This document shows, piece after piece, positions 51,273-59,642 of a stretch of 64,000 bases of DNA. The notes below the pieces were generated by a model. That model was not told where the DNA came from and searched no databases. It worked only from the letters and a program-made list of their open reading frames with translations. The DNA lies in NCBI RefSeq assembly GCF_020171655.1, contig NZ_JAIVAC010000001.1:868001-932000 (forward strand), read 5' to 3'. Numbering within the stretch: the stretch's first letter is position 1; the number at the start of each line of letters is the position of its first letter. The translations under genes were made by a program, and so were the position numbers. The stretch comes from Exiguobacterium aestuarii. Its GTDB lineage: Bacteria > Bacillota > Bacilli > Exiguobacteriales > Exiguobacteriaceae.

Positions 51273-52043
51273 TTACGGCGCGAACTTCCAGTCCACACCA
51301 TGTTCGGCTAAGACGCCTTTAAATTCTTGTGGTTCCGGAAAATCTGAGATAATTGCCGTCACCTTTGAAAAGTCGCACACCCGATATCTTTTTTGTTGGT
51401 TCAACTGGGTATGGTCGGTTAATAAGAATGTCTCGCGACTTTGGGACATCACCGATTGTGTGATACTAGCGAGTCCGAAAGCATCGCACGTCAAACCAAG
51501 AGTTGAATCGACCCCCTCAACTGATAAGATGGCAAGGTCAAACATATAGGTTTGGAGTTGTGCGAGAACTTGTTCGCCTGTCGTCACGAGATGTTTCGGA
51601 TCGATTGTACCACCTAACAACTGGATTTCGCCACCGAGCACACCTTTCGCCCGTTGTTCAAACAACGCTTTGGCGACCGTTAGAGATGGAGTGACCACCG
51701 TCACATTTCGTCCTCGTATACGAGACGCCACTTGTTCGGCTGAAACCCCATGACCGATATAGAGTAACGTATCGTCCGGAATCAATTGAAATGCCGTATA
51801 CGCGATACGGCGAATCCCATCCATGTTGGCAATGACAATCGGCTGAAAAGACATGCTCTGATGAAGAACCGCCCCCCCATAAACACGCTTGATTCGATGT
51901 TCTTTCTCTAGTTCTTCTAAATAACGTCGAATCGATTCCCCTGATACATTCAATCGCTCAATCAATTCGCTCGTCTTCACTTTACCTTCTCGTTCGATCC
52001 ACTCGACAATTTTCTGTTTACGTTCTTCACCGATTAAAGACAC
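51273..52043 (-). CDS. DeoR-family transcriptional regulator, 256 aa
   Basis: The N-terminal winged helix EERKQKIVEWIEREGKVKTSELIERLNVSGESIRRYLEELE with IKRVYGGAV is the DeoR signature. The C-terminal DeoRC sugar-phosphate sensor has DTLLYIGHGVSAEQVA, VTVVTPSL and LLTDHTQL. It starts at GTG 52043 after GGAGGAGGCAGG. It probably controls its own operon with cutC; the effector is likely a sugar phosphate. Confidence 0.88.
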   Translation of the reverse strand: MSLIGEERKQKIVEWIEREGKVKTSELIERLNVSGESIRRYLEELEKEHRIKRVYGGAVLHQSMSFQPIVIANMDGIRRIAYTAFQLIPDDTLLYIGHGVSAEQVASRIRGRNVTVVTPSLTVAKALFEQRAKGVLGGEIQLLGGTIDPKHLVTTGEQVLAQLQTYMFDLAILSVEGVDSTLGLTCDAFGLASITQSVMSQSRETFLLTDHTQLNQQKRYRVCDFSKVTAIISDFPEPQEFKGVLAEHGVDWKFAP

Positions 52044-52179
52044 GTCCCTGCCTCCTCCACTAAAATCTTTCCTTTTCTAGTGTAACGAACGCATGTAAAT
52101 TTAACGTAAATTGAAAGTAAAGAACGAGCAAATCCAACATGATTTTGCTTCTTTTTTATGTAAATCAACAACAATGCAC

Positions 52180-52214
52180 AAAAAAGGTACGTCTTGATCG
52201 GACGCACCTGAAAG
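52180..52214 (-). terminator. Terminator of the vanY-plsY unit
   Basis: AGGTACGTC with GACGCACCT (one mismatch), with six T residues on the minus strand, just behind the plsY stop at 52218. Confidence 0.8.
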
Positions 52215-52217
52215 ATA

Positions 52218-52838
52218 TTAAGATTTATGCTTGTTTTGAAAAAGCGGGACTTTCGGTTCTTTCCCGGCTCGTATTCGTTGCCAGTTGGTACGATGTTTAA
52301 TGATGATAAACAGGGCCAATGGAACGATGACAATCAGAGGTAACCAGTCCTTCGTCAATATACTGTAAGTCGTTGCCGTCACGAGACCTACTACAGCGGC
52401 AGCCATAGAAGAGAGGGATACCATACGTGAAATGAGAAGAGTCACAATAAACGTGCCGACGACGACAAAGAAGAACCACGGAAATGCCGCTAAAAGTACC
52501 CCGCCGCTCGTCGCGACCGATTTTCCACCTTTAAATTTCGCAAAGATCGGATAAGAATGTCCAATGACTGCAGGAATCCCGGCAAGAAGCAGACTCATCT
52601 CACTTCCGAATAAGAGTGGTAACAAAGCTGCGACTAGTCCTTTCCCCATGTCACCGAGTAAAACAAGAATCCCCGCTTTTTTGCCGAGAACACGAAAAGT
52701 GTTCGTTGTACCTAAGTTGCCGCTCCCATGTTCGCGAACATCTACTCGATAACCGAGCTTGCCGATGATGAGCGCAAACGGAATCGCACCAAGTAAATAG
52801 CTTAAAATGATAATGATGATTTCTGTCATAAATGGCAT
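52218..52838 (-). CDS. plsY: Glycerol-3-phosphate acyltransferase PlsY
   Basis: A 206-aa membrane enzyme that acylates glycerol-3-phosphate from acyl phosphate, the first step of phospholipid synthesis in Bacilli. The three conserved cytoplasmic motifs are SGNLGTTNTFRVLGKKAG, GHSYPIFAKFKGGKSVATS and the late RTNWQRIRAGKEP. ATG 52838 follows AAGGGGAA. It lies 11 bases after the carboxypeptidase gene and shares its transcript. Confidence 0.94.
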   Translation of the reverse strand: MPFMTEIIIIILSYLLGAIPFALIIGKLGYRVDVREHGSGNLGTTNTFRVLGKKAGILVLLGDMGKGLVAALLPLLFGSEMSLLLAGIPAVIGHSYPIFAKFKGGKSVATSGGVLLAAFPWFFFVVVGTFIVTLLISRMVSLSSMAAAVVGLVTATTYSILTKDWLPLIVIVPLALFIIIKHRTNWQRIRAGKEPKVPLFQNKHKS

Positions 52839-52849
52839 CGCAATTCCCC

Positions 52850-53719
52850 TTACTTCATATATTCCTTTATATAACGATCGAATGGTTGATTCGATTCAAA
52901 CACTCGCTTGGCGTGTTGAACTCCGATATAACGTAAGTGCCACGGTTCATACATATAGCCGGTCTCATCTTCAAACGCTTTTTGATAGCGAATGATAAAA
53001 CCATACTCGTGAGCATGTTCTGCTAGCCATTTCCCTTCAACCGTTTCACCAAGGCTTTGTGTGAGCTGATAATTGACAGAAGCGCTCGAGACGTCGATTG
53101 CAAGACCCGTCTGATGTTCAGAGTGTCCAGGTGGAGCGGAGTATTTCATCGCTTTTTCTTTCCCATCCCGTTCTACATATGCATTGAAAAGATTGACTTG
53201 GTAGGCATAAGAGCGATAAGCACTTGTACCTTTTAAATCAATTCCATCTACTTTTGCGCCTAACATCAACCCTTCAATGGCACGCGCTGCTTCCCCTCTC
53301 AACAATTGTCTTTCCCCAGTTGCAGAATCAACGAAATCTATGTTTGCCCGAACAAGATCTGACGGTTCATAGTCTATTGGAAGGGCAATCTCTTTGTTCA
53401 CAAAAATTAACGTATCTAGTTCTAGATTGGCCATCCCATCGATTTCAATGTCTACAGCGGACCCTGACGTACTTGTATGATTACGGGATTCAGCAAATTG
53501 CGGCCTTTGGTGCACAGGTGGCATGTCTTCATCTATTCCTTCATCAACAGTCGAACTGTTCTCTTGAAGGGATTCCGATTCATTTGGTTCTGTTTGTGGT
53601 TGATTTACTGTCGATGACTGTGTCGTTGGTTCTTTCGGTTCAGCTTGCCCGTCTGTATTACAACCGGCTAACATGAACGTCAAGGCGCCGCAAACCATCA
53701 AGACTGATGGATAACGCAT
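52850..53719 (-). CDS. VanY/DacB-type D-alanyl-D-alanine carboxypeptidase lipoprotein (M15B), 289 aa
   Basis: A signal peptide ends in the lipobox MLAGC (Cys near 20). A Ser/Thr/Glu/Gln-rich linker (25-95) follows, then the M15B peptidase domain. Zinc residues are seen in SEHQTGLAIDVS (His and Asp) and EPWHLRY (His); the SAYRSYAYQ substrate Arg is present. It trims stem peptides of peptidoglycan. ATG 53719 follows AAAGGGGAAA. No resistance cluster is present, so a housekeeping role is likely. Confidence 0.88.
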   Translation of the reverse strand: MRYPSVLMVCGALTFMLAGCNTDGQAEPKEPTTQSSTVNQPQTEPNESESLQENSSTVDEGIDEDMPPVHQRPQFAESRNHTSTSGSAVDIEIDGMANLELDTLIFVNKEIALPIDYEPSDLVRANIDFVDSATGERQLLRGEAARAIEGLMLGAKVDGIDLKGTSAYRSYAYQVNLFNAYVERDGKEKAMKYSAPPGHSEHQTGLAIDVSSASVNYQLTQSLGETVEGKWLAEHAHEYGFIIRYQKAFEDETGYMYEPWHLRYIGVQHAKRVFESNQPFDRYIKEYMK

Positions 53720-53743
53720 GCGATTTTCCCCTTTCTAGATAAC

Positions 53744-53782
53744 AAAAAGTACCGTCAAGATATGATACCATACTGACGGTAC
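53744..53782 (-). terminator. Terminator of the AAA+-thioesterase unit
   Basis: GTACCGTCA with TGACGGTAC around a 15-base loop, with five T residues on the minus strand. It separates the three-gene AAA+ unit from the carboxypeptidase gene. Confidence 0.82.
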
Positions 53783-53797
53783 GAAGACAGAAGATTC

Positions 53798-54214
53798 TTA
53801 GACAGGATTCATGACTTTCATGTACATGTCATGCCATTTTGGGAACTCTCGATCGAGACGAATCGGTTTGAAATCTCCTCGTTTGACCACAACATGAGTC
53901 GTCTTGGCTGTTCCTACGAGCTCACCATCTTGGTTCGTCAACTCATACCCATAAATCGTTCTGATCTTTGAGTATTGGTCGACCCATACGCGCACATGAA
54001 CCGTATCGCCAAACGTTACGCTTCGCTTGTAATCCATCGATACGTTCGTCACCGGCGAAACGAATCCTGCTTCTTCCATGTCTTTGTATTCGACGCCGAG
54101 CTGACGTAACAGTTCGGTGCGAGCAATCTCTAGATAAACTAAATAGTTGGCATGATAGACGATTCCCATCATGTCCGTTTCTTGATATCTAACTGGGATT
54201 TGAATCGTATGCAT
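53798..54214 (-). CDS. YbgC/4HBT-type acyl-CoA thioesterase, 138 aa
   Basis: A hot-dog fold thioesterase. The catalytic Asp and conserved segment are seen in RYQETDMMGIVYHANYLVYLEIAR, followed by the VSPVTNVSMDYKRSVTFGD strand. The substrate is a short acyl-CoA or similar thioester. ATG 54214 follows AGAAAGGATG. It lies 31 bases after the AAA+ gene and before a terminator, so it is the last gene of that unit. Confidence 0.87.
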   Translation of the reverse strand: MHTIQIPVRYQETDMMGIVYHANYLVYLEIARTELLRQLGVEYKDMEEAGFVSPVTNVSMDYKRSVTFGDTVHVRVWVDQYSKIRTIYGYELTNQDGELVGTAKTTHVVVKRGDFKPIRLDREFPKWHDMYMKVMNPV

Positions 54215-54245
54215 TGAATCATCCTTCTTTCCTACTACTAGTGTA

Positions 54246-56504
54246 TTATAGCTTACTCTTAATATCTACTACTAATAATTGTTGGAGAGATGTCTCGTTT
54301 TCTTCCTCCGACATGAGTCGATACGATTGACGAGCGATTGACTCATCGATGACAGACAAGGCAGTCCGTGCATTCGCGTTATTGATTTCACTTAATCGAA
54401 TCGATAACGCTTCGATTGCTTGTTCGTCCAGCTCGTATCCAAATTGGTTCGCATAGTTCACAGCAATCTCGACTAGCTGTTCTTGCGAATAATCTTCAAA
54501 ATGAATCGTACGTTTCATGCGACTGCTTAGTCCAGGATTCGATTCAATCAACCGTCTCATCGGACCTTCATACCCCGCAAGGACGACAACAAGGTTTTCG
54601 CCATGTTTCGGCATTTCATCGACAAGTGTATCGATTGCCTCTCGACCGTAATCATTCGCTCCTCCATTCAGGCTGTATGCCTCGTCAATGAGTAATACGC
54701 CACCGAGTGCATCACGAATCGCCGCCTTCGTTTTTTGTGCGGTCTGTCCCACATAGCCACTGACCAAATCTGCTCGACTGACAACGTTGACATGTCCACG
54801 CTTCAAATAGCCTGTACGCTTCAACATTTGAGCATACAGATATGCAAAAGTGGTCTTACCCGTTCCACTATTCCCCGTGAGTGTCATATGAAGTTGGATG
54901 GGTGCCGTCTTCAGACCTAGCGCTTTTCGTCTCTTTTGGATGTTCACGAGTGCTTCAATCTCTGCCAATTGTACTTTGGCATCTTCCATACCGACAAGGT
55001 CGTCCAACGATGTTGGACTCGCATCTTCTTCGGGTTGATCAAAGTCTTCTTCGGTCAAAAGCGCCATCTCGTCTAGAGGGGCATCTGCACCGAAACGAGA
55101 TCCTTTTTTAAACATTGCATCGAGTAAGATGTTATGAACCGTTCGCGCATTCCCGAACGTCGAATCGACACGTTCACGGTCGATCCGTGTCAGAAGTGAC
55201 CGTTTTGCTTCCTCCGTCAACACATAATTATTTTCCTGTGCCACTTTTTCACCGATAGCGACTAATTCCTCATCCCGATAGTTTGGCAACTCGTAATGAT
55301 TCGATTCTGGGAATCGTGAGCGTAAACCAGGGTTCGCAAGTAGGAAATGACGCATTTCTTCTGGATAACCAGCCAGGATGACGACAAACTTCCCGGCATA
55401 TTCGCCGCTCGTCATCGCTGCGACGAGCGTGTCGATTGCAGCTTGCCCATAGTCACTTCCGCTTGCATCTTGACGTTTTAGTGCATATGCCTCATCGATG
55501 AACAGGACGCCACCTTCTGCTTCTTTGACTTTATTCATCACTTGTTCTTCCGTTTGTCCGACATATGCGCCGACTAGGCTTGAGCGATCCGCTTCGACGA
55601 GGTCCGGTCGACTGAGCAGGCCGAGTTCAAAATAAATCTCTGCCATGAGTCGAGCAAGCGTCGTTTTCCCGGTACCTGGATTACCCGTAAAAACGAGATG
55701 AAGGGAAGGTTGATGCTTCGATGAAAACCCTGCTTTTTCTCGTTCTTTCTGGAAGAGCAGGAAGCGATACCATGCTTTCACACGGTCTTTGATGTCATCT
55801 AGACCAATCATTTCCTCAAGTGATTCGATGGCGCTCGAACGTGTCTCCGTTTTACGTTCCGGCAGCAACTGACAGATTGCATCGAGTCGCTCTTTGACGA
55901 GCACAACGCGTTCACCGAAGCGACGAAACGCTTCTCGACTGAAGTAGTTCCCTTGCATCGATGCGAGTAAAGATGCCGTATCATCCTCTAACGATGCAAC
56001 TTCCTGCATCGCCTCGATGATTGCCTCGAATATCTTCTCGAGTTGCCCCCGCCATTCTGAGTCCCGCAAATCAGACTTGGCCGCCTCCACTTCATCGTGA
56101 AGTCGGTCGAGTTGGTCAAGTAGTGCAGATGTTTTTGACTCATATTCCGTCAAAATTTGTACCTTCATTGAGGCGTAATCTGCTTCGCGAAGTGTCGGCC
56201 AATCGATTTGAAGCGCTTGTTTTGAACGACGCAATTGCTCGTTCAATTGAAACAGACGTAATTCAGGCGGTAACGCATTCATCGACTCTAATTCTTTCAC
56301 CCAGCGGTTCAATAACGGGTCCATCGACTCTTTCTGCTCGAGTCGATGTGTAGCGAGCAATGTCAATGAACGAATCAATTCTTTTTCATGCCCAGTCGCA
56401 CGTGACCAGTGCGCATAAGATAAAAGCGCCGCCTCATTGATCTTTTCTCCAGCTTCCCAGTTCGTCAAATCCGTTTGAACTTGTTCAACTTGAATTTGTT
56501 TCAT
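54246..56504 (-). CDS. Tandem CbxX/CfqX (SpoVK-like) AAA+ ATPase, 752 aa
   Basis: Two AAA+ modules follow an N-terminal helical, partly coiled-coil domain (1-225). Module one has Walker A GNPGTGKTT (274-282) and Walker B VLFIDEAY (333-340); module two has Walker A GNSGTGKTT (544-552) and Walker B VLLIDEAY (603-610). Both keep the pore-like segment VGAYVGQT or VSGYVGQT and arginine fingers. It resembles SpoVK and EccA-type proteins; the target is unknown. Start ATG 56504 follows AAAGGGAG. It sits between a membrane protein gene and a thioesterase gene. Confidence 0.87.
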   Translation of the reverse strand: MKQIQVEQVQTDLTNWEAGEKINEAALLSYAHWSRATGHEKELIRSLTLLATHRLEQKESMDPLLNRWVKELESMNALPPELRLFQLNEQLRRSKQALQIDWPTLREADYASMKVQILTEYESKTSALLDQLDRLHDEVEAAKSDLRDSEWRGQLEKIFEAIIEAMQEVASLEDDTASLLASMQGNYFSREAFRRFGERVVLVKERLDAICQLLPERKTETRSSAIESLEEMIGLDDIKDRVKAWYRFLLFQKEREKAGFSSKHQPSLHLVFTGNPGTGKTTLARLMAEIYFELGLLSRPDLVEADRSSLVGAYVGQTEEQVMNKVKEAEGGVLFIDEAYALKRQDASGSDYGQAAIDTLVAAMTSGEYAGKFVVILAGYPEEMRHFLLANPGLRSRFPESNHYELPNYRDEELVAIGEKVAQENNYVLTEEAKRSLLTRIDRERVDSTFGNARTVHNILLDAMFKKGSRFGADAPLDEMALLTEEDFDQPEEDASPTSLDDLVGMEDAKVQLAEIEALVNIQKRRKALGLKTAPIQLHMTLTGNSGTGKTTFAYLYAQMLKRTGYLKRGHVNVVSRADLVSGYVGQTAQKTKAAIRDALGGVLLIDEAYSLNGGANDYGREAIDTLVDEMPKHGENLVVVLAGYEGPMRRLIESNPGLSSRMKRTIHFEDYSQEQLVEIAVNYANQFGYELDEQAIEALSIRLSEINNANARTALSVIDESIARQSYRLMSEEENETSLQQLLVVDIKSKL

Positions 56505-56560
56505 TCTGTTCTCCCTTTCAGACGACAAGGGAGCCGACATGTTGTCTGCTCCCCATCGGA

Positions 56561-57238
56561 TTATCTTGATTCAAAAGATGTCATTCGAATCGAATGGAAC
56601 AACTTTCCGTTATTCCGCGATTCTGCCGCAAGCAAAATCCGTTCGTTCGCATCGACATAGTATGTGACTGTCTCTTTATTATCTTCTGCACTAAAAATAG
56701 ATGGATAGTTTTGAACCCATTCTTCAGGAACCGTTTCAGCCGCTTCAGACTTCACGTAAGCTTGTGCGGTTCGACCGACTAAATCTGTCTCGCCCTCACT
56801 TGACCCGAGCGTGCCATCGTCTAGCCATTTACGAATCTGTTCATTCGTGGCGCGGGATAGGAATGGATGCGGTGCGACTGCTCCGGAATTGGTCTCTTGT
56901 CGAAGAACCTCTTCTCCGTCCGGATTAAACTCCAAATACGTTTCTCCGTCCCACTCTGCTTTTGCACCCACGTTTGGTCCCATGACGACTTCTGAGACAA
57001 AATGTCCGTTTTCATCATACGTGACAAGGTACTCTCGTTCTTCGAGTGTTTCCCCTTCTTTCGGAAGTTTACGCTCTTGATACCCAATCACGACATTTGA
57101 GTAGAACGGTTCAACCTGTTCTCCCTCTTCACCATTCAGATTCATGAGTACGTAAAAATTATAAGCGAGTAATGCCCCGACAATGAGGATGCCGGCCAAA
57201 ATGACCCAGCTCAACCGTTTTTTTATCTGTTGTTTCAT
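56561..57238 (-). CDS. Membrane-anchored extracellular hypothetical protein, 225 aa
   Basis: One N-terminal helix (about 9-29) with KKR before it points the rest of the protein outside. The outer part is acidic and beta-rich, with repeated short strand motifs (EYLVTYDENGHFVSE, TYLEFNPDGEEVLRQ, VTYYVDANERILLAAE). No family is recognised. It lies 56 bases upstream of the AAA+ gene in the same direction and is likely co-transcribed. ATG 57238 follows GGAGGATAGG. Confidence 0.6.
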   Translation of the reverse strand: MKQQIKKRLSWVILAGILIVGALLAYNFYVLMNLNGEEGEQVEPFYSNVVIGYQERKLPKEGETLEEREYLVTYDENGHFVSEVVMGPNVGAKAEWDGETYLEFNPDGEEVLRQETNSGAVAPHPFLSRATNEQIRKWLDDGTLGSSEGETDLVGRTAQAYVKSEAAETVPEEWVQNYPSIFSAEDNKETVTYYVDANERILLAAESRNNGKLFHSIRMTSFESR

Positions 57239-57308
57239 AGCCTATCCTCCTCGTTTCTTCACTTACTATCCTACACTAGCTAAGAGGACAAGCAAAATAT
57301 TTTTAACC

Positions 57309-57335
57309 GAAAAAAGGGTCTCATACGAGACCCCT
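57309..57335 (-). terminator. Terminator of the BCCT transporter gene
   Basis: A perfect 7-bp stem (GGGTCTC with GAGACCC, loop of 4) with six T residues on the minus strand, just behind the BCCT stop. Confidence 0.88.
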
Positions 57336-57340
57336 CTAAA

Positions 57341-58906
57341 TTATCCTAATTTGTCTTCATCTTTCTTCTGTGCTTCGAGCCACTTATCTCGCTCGTCAGG
57401 TTCATCGGCCAAGTCTTTGAACAAGGCGACAATCATAAAGACGAGAACGAAGATGAATGGGAAAGCTGCGAGAATCGCTACAGCTTGCAGGGCATCCAAT
57501 CCACCAGCAAATAGAAGCACGGCAGCAATAGATGATTGGATCACACCCCATGTCATTTTAATGCCCATCGGCGGGACAAGCTTCCCGTTTGAAGTGAGCA
57601 TACCGAGTACATATGTCGCTGAGTCGGCAGACGTGATAAAGAATGTCGAGATGAGGAAGATTGCGACAATACTGAGTACTGTCCCAAAACCACCAAACGT
57701 ATCGAATAACGCGAACAGCCCGACTTCTGTACCGATTTCGTTCACTTGTCCAATCAAGTCGTATCCACCGAACAAGTCAGCCCAGATAGCTGAGCCACCG
57801 AATACGGAGAACCATAAGAGTCCGAACGATGTTGGGACGAGTAAGATCCCGATAATAAATTCACGAATCGTGCGGCCTTTTGATACGCGTGCGATGAACG
57901 TTCCGACGAATGGTGACCACGAGATCCACCAAGCCCAATAGAAGATCGTCCAGCCATTGATCCACTCACGTTCAACCGGCTCGAATGCGGCCGTACGGAA
58001 ACTCATACCAGGAAGTTGCTGCAAGTATGTCCCTACTGTTTGAGTGAACAAGTCGAAGATGAACGCAGTCGGTCCAGCGAACATGGTCGCGACAAGTAAG
58101 ACGATTGCCAAGAAAATGTTCGTGTTACTTAAAATTCGAATCCCTTTATCAAGACCCGTTGAAGCACTGATCATGTAAAGTACCGTTACGACGGCGATGA
58201 TGATCAACTGTGTCACGAAGGCGTTCGGTACCCCAGGGATGAGATAATGAAGGCCACCGGCAATCTGTTGAGCACCAAAACCGAGTGAAGTCGCTACCCC
58301 GAATGCCGTCGCAATGACCGCAAGAATATCGACCGTTTGTTTCACAGGTTGTTCGTAGCGGTTATGGACGAGCGAACCGATTGTCTCCCCAATCGTTGCA
58401 GGGCGACCTTTTCTAAACGTTGAGTATGCGATTGCGAGTGCGATCATCGCATAAATTGCCCATGGGTGGAAGCCCCAGTGGAAGAAGGCATAACGCATCG
58501 CAGTACGTGCGTCCCCTTCAGGCGTCAAAGAAGAGAACGGTGGTGAATGGAAATGAAGCAGCGGCTCTGCTGCTCCCCAGAAGATGAGTCCAATCCCCAT
58601 TCCGGCACTGAATAACATGGCGAACCATGACAAGTAACTGAATTCAGGTCGGTCCGTATCTTTCCCGAGACGAATCGATCCATAGCGAGAAAAGATTAAA
58701 AAGATAGCGACAAGTAAGAAGCCGGTCGCACTTAACAGGTAGAACCAGCCCATCCCGTTTGAGAGCCAGCCTTGTAACGTGCTGGTTACATTTAATAGAC
58801 TAGCATTTCCTAAAATGCTTTCGGGAAATAATCCCCAGATTGTGAATAAGCCAGTTATGATTACAGAAATGACGAACACAGGCGTCACACGGCTTTTCCG
58901 TTCCAT
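57341..58906 (-). CDS. opuD: BCCT-family glycine betaine/carnitine/choline transporter (OpuD-like)
   Basis: A 521-aa membrane protein with 12 helices. BCCT motifs: GMGIGLIFWGAAEPLLHF near 110 and the tryptophan box FYWAWWISWSPFVGTFIARVSKGRTIREF near 330. It imports an osmolyte with Na+. ATG 58906 follows TAGGAGTG; a longer frame upstream lacks a site. The C-terminal tail is short and charged. OpuD is the likeliest homologue, but betaine versus choline cannot be told apart. Confidence 0.9.
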   Translation of the reverse strand: MERKSRVTPVFVISVIITGLFTIWGLFPESILGNASLLNVTSTLQGWLSNGMGWFYLLSATGFLLVAIFLIFSRYGSIRLGKDTDRPEFSYLSWFAMLFSAGMGIGLIFWGAAEPLLHFHSPPFSSLTPEGDARTAMRYAFFHWGFHPWAIYAMIALAIAYSTFRKGRPATIGETIGSLVHNRYEQPVKQTVDILAVIATAFGVATSLGFGAQQIAGGLHYLIPGVPNAFVTQLIIIAVVTVLYMISASTGLDKGIRILSNTNIFLAIVLLVATMFAGPTAFIFDLFTQTVGTYLQQLPGMSFRTAAFEPVEREWINGWTIFYWAWWISWSPFVGTFIARVSKGRTIREFIIGILLVPTSFGLLWFSVFGGSAIWADLFGGYDLIGQVNEIGTEVGLFALFDTFGGFGTVLSIVAIFLISTFFITSADSATYVLGMLTSNGKLVPPMGIKMTWGVIQSSIAAVLLFAGGLDALQAVAILAAFPFIFVLVFMIVALFKDLADEPDERDKWLEAQKKDEDKLG

Positions 58907-59030
58907 AAAATCACTCCTATTTAATTTTCTATTTTCATATACGTTTTCCACCCTAACATACTTTTTAAACAAGTCTCAACCCCAACTGTCCATAAATGTG
59001 TCATTTACTGAAAAATAGATAGGTGTCTTG

Positions 59031-59525
59031 TCAAGAAGACGTTTCCTTCGGTTCAAGCGAGACAATTAACGTCTCATCCACCACATAATAAGGTCTTTTT
59101 GGAAGTGTCTTTAAGTAACCTCCCTCTCGAAGACGTGTCAAATCTAGCTGTAGTGCATTTTCAAATTTCCGCAATGGCAATTTTTTCTCTTGATCCATAT
59201 ACAGGTCTAGGGCACGCTGTACTTGGTCCATCTCATAGATGACATCACGCTCTTCTTCCGGAACGATATGAAACGTCTCTTTCGACATATAGAAACGCTG
59301 TTTCGGGATTCCGGATAAATGATGCTTCAATCGTTTGGTGTCAATCTCCTGTGTGTCATCTAGTAAGACGGTACGATTTACGCCTTTTGGCAAGGTCTGT
59401 TCATACTCGTGAATCGCATGACGTAATTCAGGTAACGAGATGTCGATTTCTCGATCAGGCTTCACCTCTTTTTGCTGTGTCAAACGCTTCCACCAACTCT
59501 TACTCTTCTTTTCTTCCCGCTCCAT
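59031..59525 (-). CDS. Hypothetical protein, possible DUF3939 family, 164 aa
   Basis: ATG 59525 follows GGAGGGG. The N-terminus is strongly basic (KKSKSWWKRLTQQKEVK); then DISLPELRHAIHEYEQTLPKGVNRTVLL and KRFYMSKETFHIV-like segments. No membrane helix is seen. The design recalls DUF3939 proteins of Bacilli, but this is a memory-based guess. It is probably a soluble protein, perhaps membrane-associated through the basic Trp-rich end. Single gene. Confidence 0.55.
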   Translation of the reverse strand: MEREEKKSKSWWKRLTQQKEVKPDREIDISLPELRHAIHEYEQTLPKGVNRTVLLDDTQEIDTKRLKHHLSGIPKQRFYMSKETFHIVPEEERDVIYEMDQVQRALDLYMDQEKKLPLRKFENALQLDLTRLREGGYLKTLPKRPYYVVDETLIVSLEPKETSS

Positions 59526-59595
59526 AAGCACACCCCTCCCTGTCTTCCTGTTCCCGATTCTTTTAAAACTTTCACCATAAAATCGCATATTCATG

Positions 59596-59629
59596 AAAAA
59601 AAACCTTCCTTTTTTTCAAAGGAAGGTTT
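59596..59629 (-). terminator. Terminator of acnA
   Basis: AAACCTTCCTTT pairs with AAAGGAAGGTTT around a short loop, with eight T residues on the minus strand. Confidence 0.88.
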
Positions 59630-59642
59630 AATAAGCCGAAGC

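Noticed and set aside
52850-53719. VanY-like gene as part of a vancomycin-resistance cluster
   Set aside because: No vanRS, vanH, vanA or vanX genes lie nearby; the gene shares a transcript with plsY and fits normal cell-wall trimming.
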